Shown here one piece after another: positions 1 through 8,203 of a stretch of 64,000 bases of DNA. Source of the stretch: Collinsella aerofaciens (GTDB lineage Bacteria > Actinomycetota > Coriobacteriia > Coriobacteriales > Coriobacteriaceae). Below the pieces are notes generated by a model. That model was not told the origin of the DNA. It searched no databases and was given only the letters and a program-made list of their open reading frames with translations. Position 1 is the first letter of the stretch. Each line of letters starts with the position of its first letter. The DNA is taken from positions 102,927 through 166,926 of the forward strand of contig NZ_WWSY01000003.1 of NCBI RefSeq assembly GCF_009876115.1, written 5' to 3'. The position numbers and the translations under genes are program-made.

Positions 1-1008
1 GCGAATCGCATCGATGATCTGCGCGCAGCGCTGTGTGGCGGTAAGGGGCATGACGGGACTCTCGAGTTTCCCCGCCCGGATGAGCTGGGTCGCATGCGAA
101 GCTTCGCCGTAAAAATCATCGACCTCAAATGGGGCGTCGATTTCGAGCACTCGACCGTCGGAGTACTTCACATGGGCGAGCTCGGGGCGATGGAGGCGCT
201 CGATTTCCAACGAGCCCCGCTCGCAGGCAATCGTTAAGCGGCTTTCATATGCTGCTTTGCCGTCGTACACCATATGAATGGGTATACCGCCGACACTCAT
301 ATGGATCTCATCGGCCCAATCCACGCGGCCGCCCGATACGTCACGCCAGCGAACTTCACGAGACGAAACATCGCACGCACCCGCAAGCAGATCCTCAAAC
401 CACCCGACCGCATAGCAGCCCATGTCATATAGACAGCCACCCTGCAACGGATCGAGCAGATAACTCGAAGGGGGCTCACCATAATCGAGTTTTTGCACGC
501 TTTCGATCGAGACGATACAGCCGAGCTCGCCCGACGCAAGCAAACCCTTCACGCGAGTGCGCATCGGGCAAAACCGATTCTTCATCGCCTCCATAAACAG
601 CACGCCGTGCTCGCGAGAGGCGGAGGAAATCGAGAGAGCCTCTTCCTCACTCAAAACGGCCGGCTTTTCGCACAGCACGGCCTTTCCGGCGCGCAGCGCG
701 CGACAGGCCCAACGCGTATGCATGCCATGCGGAAGAGCCAAGTAGATTGCGTCGACATCGGGGTCGGCAATCAGCGCGTCATAAGCCGCATCGCCGCTAC
801 CGTCAGCCGTGGCATAACTGTGCGCGGCATCAATCGAAAACGCCCTGCAAAACCCCTCAACATGCGAAGGGGTGCGACCGGCGGCAGCCACAAGCCGTGC
901 CCCGTCCACCTCCTTGAGCGACGATGCAAATCGGTGCGAAATGTGCCCAGCGCCCAAAACGCCCCAACGAACCTCGCGCAAATCATCATATGAATCCCGA
1001 TGGCCCAC
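1..1008 (-). CDS. Gfo/Idh/MocA family oxidoreductase, C-terminus cut by window edge
   Basis: NAD(P)-dependent sugar or cyclitol dehydrogenase family protein. Reading from a GTG at 1006-1008, with AGGGGG five bases upstream, the protein begins VGHRDSYDDLREVRWGVLGA, giving the Rossmann GAGH motif; further in is the family's EKP motif (CEKPAVLSEEEA). At least 336 codons are present and the frame runs off the left edge, so the 3' end is missing. The start is my choice: ATGs at 989 and nearby are in another frame. The substrate cannot be told from sequence. A second, unrelated-by-position family member lies at 8204-9310. Confidence 0.85.
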   Translation of the reverse strand, partial: MGHRDSYDDLREVRWGVLGAGHISHRFASSLKEVDGARLVAAAGRTPSHVEGFCRAFSIDAAHSYATADGSGDAAYDALIADPDVDAIYLALPHGMHTRWACRALRAGKAVLCEKPAVLSEEEALSISSASREHGVLFMEAMKNRFCPMRTRVKGLLASGELGCIVSIESVQKLDYGEPPSSYLLDPLQGGCLYDMGCYAVGWFEDLLAGACDVSSREVRWRDVSGGRVDWADEIHMSVGGIPIHMVYDGKAAYESRLTIACERGSLEIERLHRPELAHVKYSDGRVLEIDAPFEVDDFYGEASHATQLIRAGKLESPVMPLTATQRCAQIIDAIR

Positions 1009-1021
1009 GACAGCCCCCTTC

Positions 1022-1088
1022 AGTTGCGGTGAAATAGTTCCTGTTTAAGCCCCATTCTGCCGCAAACAGGAACTATTCCACCGCAACT
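1022..1088. repeat. Long intergenic inverted repeat
   Basis: Arms 1022-1046 and 1064-1088 are 25 bp with a single mismatch, separated by 17 bp. It fills the gap between the aldo/keto reductase stop and the start of the downstream oxidoreductase, both on the minus strand. There is no T tract after the stem, so it is not a standard intrinsic terminator; it could be a transcript-processing or REP-like element. Confidence 0.8.
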
Positions 1089-1101
1089 TATAAAAGGGGC
1101 A

Positions 1102-2289
1102 TCAGGAACGCGTTTTGCAAAAGGCTTTAAGCGCGGCCGTTACGGGGCCAGGCTGGAAACGTCGGCGCACATCGTCGAGACGCTCAGGAATATCGATGTG
1201 CTGCGGGCAGTGACGTGCGCATTTGCCGCATTTGACGCAATTGCTCACCAACTTGGGCTCACTCGTCCGCACCGCGCTCGCCGTAAAATACTGCGACAAG
1301 CCCGTAAACCAGCTGTGCGCATAGCTTGCGTTGTAGGCGGCGAAACACCCAGGGATATTGATGCCTTTGGGACACGGCATGCAGTAGCCGCAGCCCGTAC
1401 AGGGCACGCGATTCGATTTCTCAAACTCTCCCAGCACGCGTGCGATGGTATCGAGCTGCTCTGTCGTCATCGAATTCGGCAGTGCGCGATCCGCCAATGC
1501 CACGTTCTCGTCCACCTGCGCGGTATCGGTCATGCCCGAAAGCAGCATCGTCACTTGAGGATGGTTCCACACCCACGAAAGGCCCCAAGCAGCCGGCGAC
1601 TTCAGGTACGGATCGCGTACATCATCGAGCACAGCGCGGGCCCGCGGCGGCAGCTTGCCCGCTAAACGCCCGCCCAGCAGCGGCTCCATCACAAACACCG
1701 CGAGCCCGCGCTCCGCAGCCGCCATGAGTCCCGCCGTCCCCGCTTGGTAGCGCTCTCCAGCGTAGTTGTACTGGATCTGGCAAAAATCCCAGTCATACGC
1801 GTCAAGCATCGTGAGGAAGTCCGCCGCACTGCCGTGATACGAAAAACCTATCTGGCGAATACGCCCCGCAGCCTTTTGGTGCGCAATCCAGTCCTCGATG
1901 CCCAACGCCACCACGCGCTCCCACTGAGCGGGCGAGGTGATGTTGTGCATGAGGTAATAGTCGATATGGTCGGTCCGCAGGTGGCGCAGTTGCTCATCGA
2001 AGAACCGGTCGAAATCATCCGCGCACTTGCACGAAGTGTGCGGCAACTTAGTCGCCAGCAACACCCGGTCACGCAGCCCCAAGCGCTCAAGTGAGGCGCC
2101 CACGCACACCTCGTTACCGGGATAAAGATACGCAGTATCCAGATAATTAATCCCCTGTTCCACCGCACGGGAAATGATGGCATCGGCCGTCTTCGCATCG
2201 GGGTGTCCCGGCGCACCGGGAAATCTCATGCAGCCCAGACCCAGAGCAGATATTCGGTTACCACTTTTGGGGTCAACGCGGTATTGCAC
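1102..2289 (-). CDS. Aldo/keto reductase with C-terminal 4Fe-4S ferredoxin-like domain
   Basis: Predicted NAD(P)H-linked carbonyl reductase, 395 aa. The N-terminal TIM barrel shows the aldo/keto reductase catalytic set (Asp51, Tyr in DTAYLYPG, Lys81 in TKLPH, His115 in LMHN). The C-terminal third carries two cysteine clusters, CTGCGYCMPCP (about residue 300) and CVKCGKCARHCP (about 355), expected to bind iron-sulfur centres, as in the family often annotated as 4Fe-4S aldo/keto reductases. I chose the GTG at 2289 because GGAGGGG sits just upstream; an in-frame ATG at 2307 is the alternative. Cytoplasmic; physiological substrate unknown. Confidence 0.88.
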   Translation of the reverse strand: MQYRVDPKSGNRISALGLGCMRFPGAPGHPDAKTADAIISRAVEQGINYLDTAYLYPGNEVCVGASLERLGLRDRVLLATKLPHTSCKCADDFDRFFDEQLRHLRTDHIDYYLMHNITSPAQWERVVALGIEDWIAHQKAAGRIRQIGFSYHGSAADFLTMLDAYDWDFCQIQYNYAGERYQAGTAGLMAAAERGLAVFVMEPLLGGRLAGKLPPRARAVLDDVRDPYLKSPAAWGLSWVWNHPQVTMLLSGMTDTAQVDENVALADRALPNSMTTEQLDTIARVLGEFEKSNRVPCTGCGYCMPCPKGINIPGCFAAYNASYAHSWFTGLSQYFTASAVRTSEPKLVSNCVKCGKCARHCPQHIDIPERLDDVRRRFQPGPVTAALKAFCKTRS

Positions 2290-2494
2290 GGCCCCTCCTT
2301 TCGCCATCAGCGCCCCGGCAAGACGAAACACAATGGTCACGCGGCCGAAACATCGTGGAATCGCAATCGAGAACGTATCGTAACGCAGCAGAAATCGAGC
2401 CGTCACGACACCGCTTTAACATCAGCAAAAAGCCCGATGAAAGGAGCAACAAACAAATACAGCCATCCGGTGCACGCAGCATGGTCCGGCGGCA

Positions 2495-2533
2495 TACAAT
2501 CCATCAGGCGCCCTTTACGCGGGCGCCTTTTAT
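2495..2533 (+). promoter_or_regulatory. Candidate -10 box followed by leader hairpin
   Basis: TACAAT at 2495-2500 is a good -10, though no clear -35 is visible. About seven bases later a GC-rich stem (2507-2513 with 2521-2527) is followed by TTTTATAT and then the gene's ribosome site. A transcript from this promoter would begin at the hairpin, which resembles a miniature terminator. Confidence 0.45.
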
Positions 2534-2550
2534 ATGGGGAGATGATTCAC

Positions 2551-3465
2551 ATGCACATCAACAAGGTCGCCTTTATCGGCAAGGGCGGCGTCGGCCTGCT
2601 CTACGGCAGTATGATTGCCAAGGCCCTCGGCAATGACGCCGTCGAATACGTTATGGATGACGCCCGTTTTGAGCGTCACGCAAACGATGCGCTCACCGTC
2701 AACGACAAGCCCTGTGCGCTCAAGTCCGTCCGCGCCAGCAAGGCAACGCCCGCCGATCTGGTCATCCTGACGGTCAAGACCACCGGTCTCGACCAAGCAC
2801 TCAAGACTATGGAGCGCGTCGTGGGACCCAACACGCTCATCGCCTCGCTGTGCAACGGCATCACGAGCGAGCAAAAGATTGCCGAGCGCTTTGGCTGGGA
2901 GCATACCGTTCTTGGTATTTGCCAGGGTATGGACGCCGTGTTCCTCAACGGAGAGCTCACCTTTACCAACACGGGCGAAATCCGCTTTGGCGCGGCGGCC
3001 GGTACGGACCCCGCAACCATCACCGCAATCGACGAGCTCTACACGCGCTGCGGCATCGCCCATACCGTCGAGAGCGACATTGCGCACCGCATGTGGGCCA
3101 AACTCATGCTCAACGACGGCATCAACCAGACCTGCATGGCCTACGGCGGCACGTACGGAAGTGCCACGGAGCCGGGCTCCGAGCAGCGTCGCTGCCTTGT
3201 TTCCGCCATGCGCGAAACGCTTGCGGTCGCCAACGCCGAGGGCGTTGAGCTGACCGAGGCAGACCTGACGCAGATGGTGCACCTCATCGAAGGAATCGAT
3301 CCCGCCGGCATGCCCTCGATGGCGCAAGACCGCGTCGCGCGGCGCAAAACCGAGGTCGAGGAGTTCGCCGGCACCATCTGCCGTCTGGCGGCCAAGCACG
3401 ATATCCAGGCGCCGCAGAACGAATGGCTCTATCAGCGCATTCGCGATATCGAGGCAAGCTGGTAG
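2551..3465 (+). CDS. Ketopantoate reductase family protein (2-dehydropantoate 2-reductase-like)
   Basis: 304 aa NADPH-binding protein of the ApbA/PanE family. The N-terminal dinucleotide motif is FIGKGGVGLLYG (residues 7-18), and the C-terminal domain has the conserved stretch WAKLMLNDGINQTC, corresponding to the family's catalytic Lys and Asn region. In pantothenate synthesis the enzyme reduces ketopantoate to pantoate, but many paralogues use other 2-keto acids and no pan genes are nearby, so PanE is not certain. ATG 2551 is preferred because GGGGAG lies nine bases upstream; ATG 2542 is in frame. A strong terminator follows. Confidence 0.8.
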   Translation: MHINKVAFIGKGGVGLLYGSMIAKALGNDAVEYVMDDARFERHANDALTVNDKPCALKSVRASKATPADLVILTVKTTGLDQALKTMERVVGPNTLIASLCNGITSEQKIAERFGWEHTVLGICQGMDAVFLNGELTFTNTGEIRFGAAAGTDPATITAIDELYTRCGIAHTVESDIAHRMWAKLMLNDGINQTCMAYGGTYGSATEPGSEQRRCLVSAMRETLAVANAEGVELTEADLTQMVHLIEGIDPAGMPSMAQDRVARRKTEVEEFAGTICRLAAKHDIQAPQNEWLYQRIRDIEASW

Positions 3466-3498
3466 CGCCCGACTCACCACGTCAACAGACTCAACAGC

Positions 3499-3541
3499 AA
3501 AGCCGCCGCAAGGGCACTCCCCTTACGGCGGCTTTCATCTT
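3499..3541 (+). terminator. Intrinsic terminator of the ketopantoate reductase gene
   Basis: Stem 3500-3508 pairing with 3526-3534 (AAGCCGCCG with CGGCGGCTT), followed by TTCATCTT. It lies 34 bases after the stop codon. Confidence 0.75.
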
Positions 3542-3572
3542 CATCTATAACCAGTAGTCGATGTCCCGACGG

Positions 3573-3779
3573 TTAGAGCTGCGACTCCGAGGCCTGGCCC
3601 TCATCGTCGCGACAAAGGACTACACCCGCGCTTCCCAGCAGTGCGGCTACGATCAGCGCGCCGACCACGATTGGAGCAGCCCCACAAGAACCCTGCATGC
3701 CCGCGACGAGCGCGGTCGTAGGACCAAGACAACCAAGCACCAATGCGACGGCGGCGACGGCGATATCTCGAGCGTTCAC
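3573..3779 (-). CDS. Small hypothetical membrane protein
   Basis: 68 aa, not recognised. Two hydrophobic stretches (about residues 5-28 and 34-56) separated by a short Gly/Cys-containing loop suggest two membrane spans, with a charged C-terminal tail (CRDDEGQASESQL). The GTG start at 3779 has GGAGGA roughly ten bases upstream. The consistent hydrophobic pattern and ribosome site make it a probable real gene; it stands alone between a plus-strand terminator and the secreted protein gene. Confidence 0.55.
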   Translation of the reverse strand: MNARDIAVAAVALVLGCLGPTTALVAGMQGSCGAAPIVVGALIVAALLGSAGVVLCRDDEGQASESQL

Positions 3780-3966
3780 AAGACCACATCCTCCAAGAGA
3801 AAGACCTTATTTCTCATGAACTAGTGTGCCCCGCGCCCATATGCGCGGCGTACCGCCACGGTAAGCGCTCTGTTAACTCAAACACGCACAAAAAACGAAC
3901 GCCCTTACGTTGCCCAAAGGCTCGGTAAAGACGCCCGCCCGTCATGTCCTATTGGCTTATGGCAGA

Positions 3967-4743
3967 TTACCAGCCAGTGTAGTAGTCGGTAGTTCCGGCT
4001 GCGCAGCCGGAGTCATAGACCTTGCACTCGCCCTTGGATCCGGTAAACGTGGAGCCCTGAGCCTTATCGCCCGCGGCCACGACGTAGTAACCATCGGAAT
4101 CGCGCCAAAAGCCCTCGGAATCCTGGGTCCACTCGCCCGTGCGGTGGTGATACAACACGTTGCTGCTGTAATAAGTCTCACGACGACCGTTATAGTTATT
4201 GACGCCGCTCGAGCGCGTCAGGCCGGAGCCGTTCGCGTAATATACAGCAGACGCGTAAGACGAACCGGAGCCGGCGTTGTAATGCGAAGCCTGAACGGCC
4301 TCAGCGGCCTCGGCTTCGGCTGCGGCAGCCTCGAGCGCCTCGCGCTTGGCATCCTCGAGCGTGGAGCGAAGCTCGTCGAGCTCGGTCGACTTGGCGTCGA
4401 CCTCCCCCATCGTCAACAGGCTACCCGCACCGTCGATGCAACCCTGCAACACAGCGCGCTCGTCATCGGTGGCATAGTCGCCATACATATTCATAATGAT
4501 CTGAGCGCGCATCTCCAGGGAATCGCGCTTTGCCCCCATCGAGGCGTTCCACTCCTGCATAGAGCCATAACCGTCGCCGCGGTAGTCGACGGGCTGCACC
4601 AGCGTCGCCTCGGACGGCGTAGATCCAACCGTATCGGATAGTGTTGCCGCGTGGGCATCAGTTGCGCCGGCGCCCGCCAAAAGTGCCACGGTCAGAGCGG
4701 CGGAAAGGGCGGCGACTATCGGTTTTCGTGAATCGATCCTCAT
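3967..4743 (-). CDS. Secreted protein with signal peptide and coiled coil, function unknown
   Basis: 258 aa, not recognised as a named family. A Sec signal peptide is clear (MRIDSRKP, then an Ala/Leu-rich core, cleavage likely after Ala32 in TDAHA). Residues about 120-155 are rich in Glu, Ala and Leu and look helical or coiled-coil; the C-terminal third is Gly/Tyr/Ser-rich with aromatic repeats (EGFWRDSDGYYVVAAGD), and two cysteines near the end (GECKVYDSGC) could form a disulfide. GGAGG stands eleven bases before the ATG. Probably exported and possibly cell-wall associated, which is inference. Confidence 0.75.
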   Translation of the reverse strand: MRIDSRKPIVAALSAALTVALLAGAGATDAHAATLSDTVGSTPSEATLVQPVDYRGDGYGSMQEWNASMGAKRDSLEMRAQIIMNMYGDYATDDERAVLQGCIDGAGSLLTMGEVDAKSTELDELRSTLEDAKREALEAAAAEAEAAEAVQASHYNAGSGSSYASAVYYANGSGLTRSSGVNNYNGRRETYYSSNVLYHHRTGEWTQDSEGFWRDSDGYYVVAAGDKAQGSTFTGSKGECKVYDSGCAAGTTDYYTGW

Positions 4744-4953
4744 GTAGCTGGAAACCTCCGTAGTGCGTTTTTTGCTGCGTTTGAGCTGCGTGTGATTCGA
4801 TCGCGCTGCATAGTACCCCGAGCAAATCGCGACCTGCGGTTTTACTCAAAAGGCGCACGTCAATTGCGTAAAACTCACATCCACTCAACAGGAGTTTTCC
4901 ATAACTCGAATGCATAAAGCGTGTCAAAAACCCTGTTTTTGCACCCTCTCTAT
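4744..4953. other. Intergenic region upstream of the secreted-protein gene
   Basis: Non-coding stretch between the metY terminator and the secreted-protein start. On the minus strand a TACTAT hexamer near 4811-4816 could be a -10 box, but I see no matching -35. No other convincing element is visible. Confidence 0.4.
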
Positions 4954-4996
4954 GCAAAAAAGGCGCCTGTGCAACCATTGTTCGCACAGGCGCCTT
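4954..4996 (-). terminator. metY: Intrinsic terminator of metY
   Basis: Perfect 11-bp stem (4962-4972 with 4984-4994) and, in minus-strand direction, a TTTTTT run immediately after it. It lies 60 bases past the metY stop. Confidence 0.85.
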
Positions 4997-5056
4997 GAGC
5001 AGGCATTTTATGCAGTTATACCTATCGAGTCGCAAGGGGTCCTTGCACAAGTCGCC

Positions 5057-6367
5057 TTACTCGTCCAGCGAGGCGAAGGCCTGCTTCAGATCCCAAATGA
5101 TATCCTCGGCGTTCTCGGTGCCGATGGAAAGACGGATCGTGGAGGGCGTGATGTTCTGCTCGGCGAGCTCCTCGGCAGAGAGCTGGGAGTGCGTAGTGGT
5201 AGCCGGGTGTACGACGAGCGACTTGACGTCCGCCACGTTGGCGAGCAGCGAGAACACCTGCAAGTGGTCGATGAACTTCCATGCAGCCTCTTGGCCGCCC
5301 TTGATCTCGAAGGTGAAAATCGAGGCACCGCCGTTGGGGAAGTACTTCTGATAGAGCTCGTGATCGGGGTGCTCAGGCAGGCTCGGGTGGTTCACCTTGG
5401 CGACGTGGCTGTCACCAGCCAGGAACTCAACGACCTTCTTGGTGTTCTCGACATGACGGTCGACGCGCAGCGACAGAGTCTCGGTGCCCTGGAGCAGGAC
5501 CCAGGCGTTGAACGGGCTAATGCAAGCGCCCTCGTCACGCAGCAGGATAGCGCGGACATAGGTTGCGAAGGCGGCGGGACCGGCAGCCTCGGCAAACGAA
5601 ACACCGTGGTAGGAGGGGTTGGGCTCAGCGATCTGGGCGTACTTGCCACTCGCCTTCCAATCGAAGTTACCGCCGTCGACGATCACACCGCCCAGCGAGG
5701 TGCCGTGGCCGCCGATGAACTTGGTTGCGGAGTGGACGACGATGTTGGCTCCATGCTCCAGCGGGCGGAACAGATACGGGGTGCCGAAGGTGTTGTCGAC
5801 GACAACCGGCAGACCGTGCTTCTTGGCGATCTCGGAAATGGCGTCGATGTTGGGGATGTCGGAGTTGGGGTTGCCGAGCGTCTCGAGATAGATGACCGTG
5901 GTGTTGTCCTTGATGGCACCCTCGACCTCTTCCAGGTTATGGGCATCGACAAACGTGGTCTCGACGCCAAACTGGGAAAGCGTATGCTCCAGCAAGTTGT
6001 AGGAACCGCCGTAGATAGTCTTCTGAGCCACCACGTGGTCACCGGCCTGGGCAAGAGCCTGCAGGGTATAGGTGATGGCGGCGGCACCGGAGGCGACGGC
6101 AAGACCCGCCACGCCACCCTCGAGTGCGGCGATACGGTCCTCGAAGACGCCCTGAGTGGAGTTGGTCAGACGGCCGTAGATGTTACCGGCGTCGGCAAGG
6201 CCAAAGCGGTCGGCAGCGTGCTGGGAGTTGCGGAATACATAGCTCGTGGTCTGGTAGATAGGCACGGCACGGGAGTCGGATGCAGGATCGGCACTCTCCT
6301 GGCCAACGTGCAGCTGCAGGGTATCGAAACCAAAGGTGTGCTCGGGGTTGTTGATGAACTGGCTCAT
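5057..6367 (-). CDS. metY: O-acetylhomoserine aminocarboxypropyltransferase / O-acetylhomoserine sulfhydrylase
   Basis: 436 aa PLP enzyme of the Cys/Met metabolism fold-type I family, making homocysteine (or methionine) from O-acetylhomoserine and sulfide (or methanethiol) in the cytoplasm. The PLP lysine is Lys216 in VHSATKFIGGHG and Asp191 in VVDNTFGTPY binds the pyridine nitrogen; the length and the N-terminal start FGFDTLQLHVGQ are typical of MetY rather than MetB or MetC. AAGGAGATC precedes the ATG. It is monocistronic with its own promoter, a 170-base leader and a terminator, and lies divergent from a LysR regulator, a likely controller. Confidence 0.92.
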   Translation of the reverse strand: MSQFINNPEHTFGFDTLQLHVGQESADPASDSRAVPIYQTTSYVFRNSQHAADRFGLADAGNIYGRLTNSTQGVFEDRIAALEGGVAGLAVASGAAAITYTLQALAQAGDHVVAQKTIYGGSYNLLEHTLSQFGVETTFVDAHNLEEVEGAIKDNTTVIYLETLGNPNSDIPNIDAISEIAKKHGLPVVVDNTFGTPYLFRPLEHGANIVVHSATKFIGGHGTSLGGVIVDGGNFDWKASGKYAQIAEPNPSYHGVSFAEAAGPAAFATYVRAILLRDEGACISPFNAWVLLQGTETLSLRVDRHVENTKKVVEFLAGDSHVAKVNHPSLPEHPDHELYQKYFPNGGASIFTFEIKGGQEAAWKFIDHLQVFSLLANVADVKSLVVHPATTTHSQLSAEELAEQNITPSTIRLSIGTENAEDIIWDLKQAFASLDE

Positions 6368-6428
6368 GATGATCTCCTTGATCGAATAAAAGTAATAAGA
6401 GTAAGAGAAGTAAGTCGCTGTCTCCTGA

Positions 6429-6482
6429 TCACGCCGACGGGCGCAAACAGGAGCCCGGCATTCGTCTTGGTAAGCAATTCAT
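6429..6482 (-). CDS. Candidate 17-residue leader peptide upstream of metY
   Basis: Within the metY leader, ATG at 6480-6482 is preceded by AAGGGAGG with a seven-base gap, and reads MNCLPRRMPGSCLRPSA then TGA. It contains two Cys and two Met codons. Its last third overlaps a hairpin (CTCCTG with CAGGAG around 6421-6455). This would suit translational attenuation in response to Cys or Met supply. The ribosome site is good, but with 18 codons chance cannot be excluded. Confidence 0.4.
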   Translation of the reverse strand: MNCLPRRMPGSCLRPSA

Positions 6483-6533
6483 ATGCGGGCCTCCCTTCGC
6501 ATCCCGGTTTCGTGGTTGGCTTAATTACCTACC
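6469..6533 (-). promoter_or_regulatory. Structured metY 5' leader, candidate cis-regulatory RNA
   Basis: In the RNA, an 11-bp helix (6523-6533 with 6469-6479, two G-U pairs, no mismatch) closes a 43-base region that includes a smaller stem ATGCG/CGCAT. The leader peptide start and its ribosome site fall inside this structure. I could not match it to the SAM-I, SAM-II or SAM-IV consensus as I know them. Confidence 0.45.
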
Positions 6534-6550
6534 GCCTTTGTGTGTTTTGA

Positions 6551-6579
6551 ATAGTACGAGCATTGTTTCCCTCGGTCAA
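6551..6579 (-). promoter_or_regulatory. metY: metY promoter
   Basis: On the minus strand: -35 TTGACC (6574-6579), 17-bp spacer, -10 TACTAT (6551-6556). Predicted start near 6544, giving a 5' leader of about 175 nt. Confidence 0.8.
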
Positions 6580-6598
6580 TCACTTAAAAGCGCTAACC

Positions 6599-6621
6599 TG
6601 TTATCGGTTTTGTAGATAACA
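6599..6621 (+). promoter_or_regulatory. LysR-type operator dyad
   Basis: Perfect interrupted palindrome TGTTATC-N9-GATAACA, an ATC-N9-GAT form of the T-N11-A LysR binding motif. It lies 20 bases before the LysR start codon and 20 bases upstream of the metY -35, so it could serve both autoregulation and metY control. Confidence 0.65.
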
Positions 6622-6640
6622 CTCGAAAGGATGGGCGCCG

Positions 6641-7579
6641 ATGACCCTCCAGCAGCTTCGCTTTTTGATCGCCGTGGCAGAGTCCGGTTCGATCAACGCC
6701 GCAGCCCAGCGCCTCTATACGGCACAGTCCAATATCTCCAATGCCGTCAAAAGCCTAGAGCAGGAACTTCATATCGAAATCTTTACGCGCTCTAGCCGCG
6801 GTGTTGCACTCACCAACGACGGCACCGAGCTTTTGGGTTATGCACGCCAGGTCGTAGAGCAGGCCGACATGCTCGAGGCCCGCTACGAGGACGGCGGTAC
6901 ACCTCAGGCCCGCCTTGCCATCTCGGCCCAACACTACGCGTTCTCGGTCGAGGCCTTCGTCAACGTCGTCGAGCGCTGCCGCGACAGCAAGTTCGAGTTC
7001 ATCATGCGCGAGACCACCACAGCGCAGATCATCGACGACGTGCGCGCGTTTCGCAGCGATATCGGCATCCTCTATCTGGATGACTTTAATACCCGTGTCT
7101 TGCAGAAGGCCTTTACCGATGCCCGGGCGAGCTTTCATCCCCTCTTTGATGCAAAAGTCCACGTGTTCGTCAGCGAGCGCCACCCGCTCGCCCGCCGCCC
7201 GCAACTGTCCCTTGCCGACCTTACGCCCTATACGCGCTACAGCTTTGAGCAAGGCACCTCGAACTCCTTCTATTACGCCGAGGAACCGTTTAGTTATATT
7301 CCCTGCAACCGCAATATCCGCGTATCCGACCGCGGGACGCTCACCAACCTGCTTATCACCTCGAACGGCTATGCGCTGTCGACCGGCGTACTCTCCAGCG
7401 AAATGCAGTGGGGCATGGCCTCGATCCCCTTGGCAGACGCCCCGACGATGCATGTGGGCTACATCATGCATGACGACCGCAAGCCCTCTCCCCTCTTGCA
7501 GCAATACCTCGACGAGCTCAACCGCATCATCCATGCCAACCAACTGTCGGAAGACGGGGTAGAAATCGTAAATTGCTAG
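6641..7579 (+). CDS. LysR-family transcriptional regulator
   Basis: 312 aa. The N-terminal winged helix-turn-helix is unmistakable (MTLQQLRFLIAVAESGSINA, then AAQRLYTAQSNISNAVKSLE) and is followed by the periplasmic-binding-like effector domain (residues about 90-300). Divergent transcription from metY, with a dyad in between, suggests it controls methionine or sulfur assimilation; CysB-, MetR- or CysL-like roles are possible and I cannot choose among them. AAAGGA precedes the ATG; the ATG at 6631 is out of frame. Confidence 0.9.
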   Translation: MTLQQLRFLIAVAESGSINAAAQRLYTAQSNISNAVKSLEQELHIEIFTRSSRGVALTNDGTELLGYARQVVEQADMLEARYEDGGTPQARLAISAQHYAFSVEAFVNVVERCRDSKFEFIMRETTTAQIIDDVRAFRSDIGILYLDDFNTRVLQKAFTDARASFHPLFDAKVHVFVSERHPLARRPQLSLADLTPYTRYSFEQGTSNSFYYAEEPFSYIPCNRNIRVSDRGTLTNLLITSNGYALSTGVLSSEMQWGMASIPLADAPTMHVGYIMHDDRKPSPLLQQYLDELNRIIHANQLSEDGVEIVNC

Positions 7580-7598
7580 CCCCCGGCGGGCATGGCGC

Positions 7599-7604
7599 TA
7601 CAAT
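7599..7604 (+). promoter_or_regulatory. Candidate -10 box for rnhA
   Basis: TACAAT in the context GGCGCTACAATGG, 39 bases before the rnhA start; no good -35 at standard spacing. Confidence 0.35.
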
Positions 7605-7642
7605 GGTCACTCGCACGAAACATACCCAACGAAAGGAACCAT

Positions 7643-8128
7643 GTGAAGGTCATCATCTATACCGACGGCTCGGCCCGATCAAATCCGGGACGCGGCGGCT
7701 ACGGCGCCGTGCTCAAATACACCAACCCCGCCGGCAAGACCTTCACCTCCGAACTTTCGCGCGGTTACGCCAAGACCACCAACAACCGCATGGAGCTCAT
7801 GGCGGTCATCGTAGCGCTCGAGGCGCTCAACCGCCCCTGCGACGTCGAAGTCCATTCCGATTCGCAGTACGTCGTCAACGCCTTCAACAAACACTGGATT
7901 GACGGATGGAAAAAACGCGGATGGAAAACCGCCAACAAGCAGCCTGTCAAGAACCGCGATCTGTGGGAGCGCCTGCTCACCGCAAAGAGCAAGCACAAGG
8001 TTGAATTCATCTGGGTTAAGGGTCACGCCGGCCATGAGCTCAACGAGCGCTGCGACGAGCTTGCCACCACGGCGGCCGACGGCAGCAACCTCGATATCGA
8101 CACCGGCTTTAACGAGAGCGACCTGTAA
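7643..8128 (+). CDS. rnhA: Ribonuclease HI
   Basis: 161 aa; cleaves RNA in RNA-DNA hybrids. All four carboxylates are present: Asp8 ([13 protein letters not shown]), Glu51 (NNRMELMAV), Asp73 (VHSDSQYV) and Asp138 (NERCDELA), plus the conserved His in [10 protein letters not shown]. The GTG at 7643 is chosen because the protein then starts [10 protein letters not shown] with AAAGGAA just upstream; the ATG two bases earlier is out of frame. Confidence 0.95.
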   Translation: MKVIIYTDGSARSNPGRGGYGAVLKYTNPAGKTFTSELSRGYAKTTNNRMELMAVIVALEALNRPCDVEVHSDSQYVVNAFNKHWIDGWKKRGWKTANKQPVKNRDLWERLLTAKSKHKVEFIWVKGHAGHELNERCDELATTAADGSNLDIDTGFNESDL

Positions 8129-8203
8129 CGGCGTTTTCGCACGCCATTTCCTGCCCCCTCGCGCTACACTCATCCTGTAAACCGAACGGCACGAGGGGGA
8201 TAC

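Noticed and set aside
4658..5050. 130-residue minus-strand frame overlapping the secreted protein gene
   Set aside because: It runs through the metY terminator and then reads the secreted protein gene in a shifted frame; no ribosome site and Arg-rich composition.
6469..6533. SAM riboswitch upstream of metY
   Set aside because: The expected location, but none of the SAM-I, SAM-II or SAM-IV conserved core sequences as I know them are present; kept only as an unassigned structured leader.
4910..6550. 546-codon plus-strand frame opposite metY
   Set aside because: Antisense of a clear PLP enzyme; long open antisense frames are expected from the high-GC codon usage.
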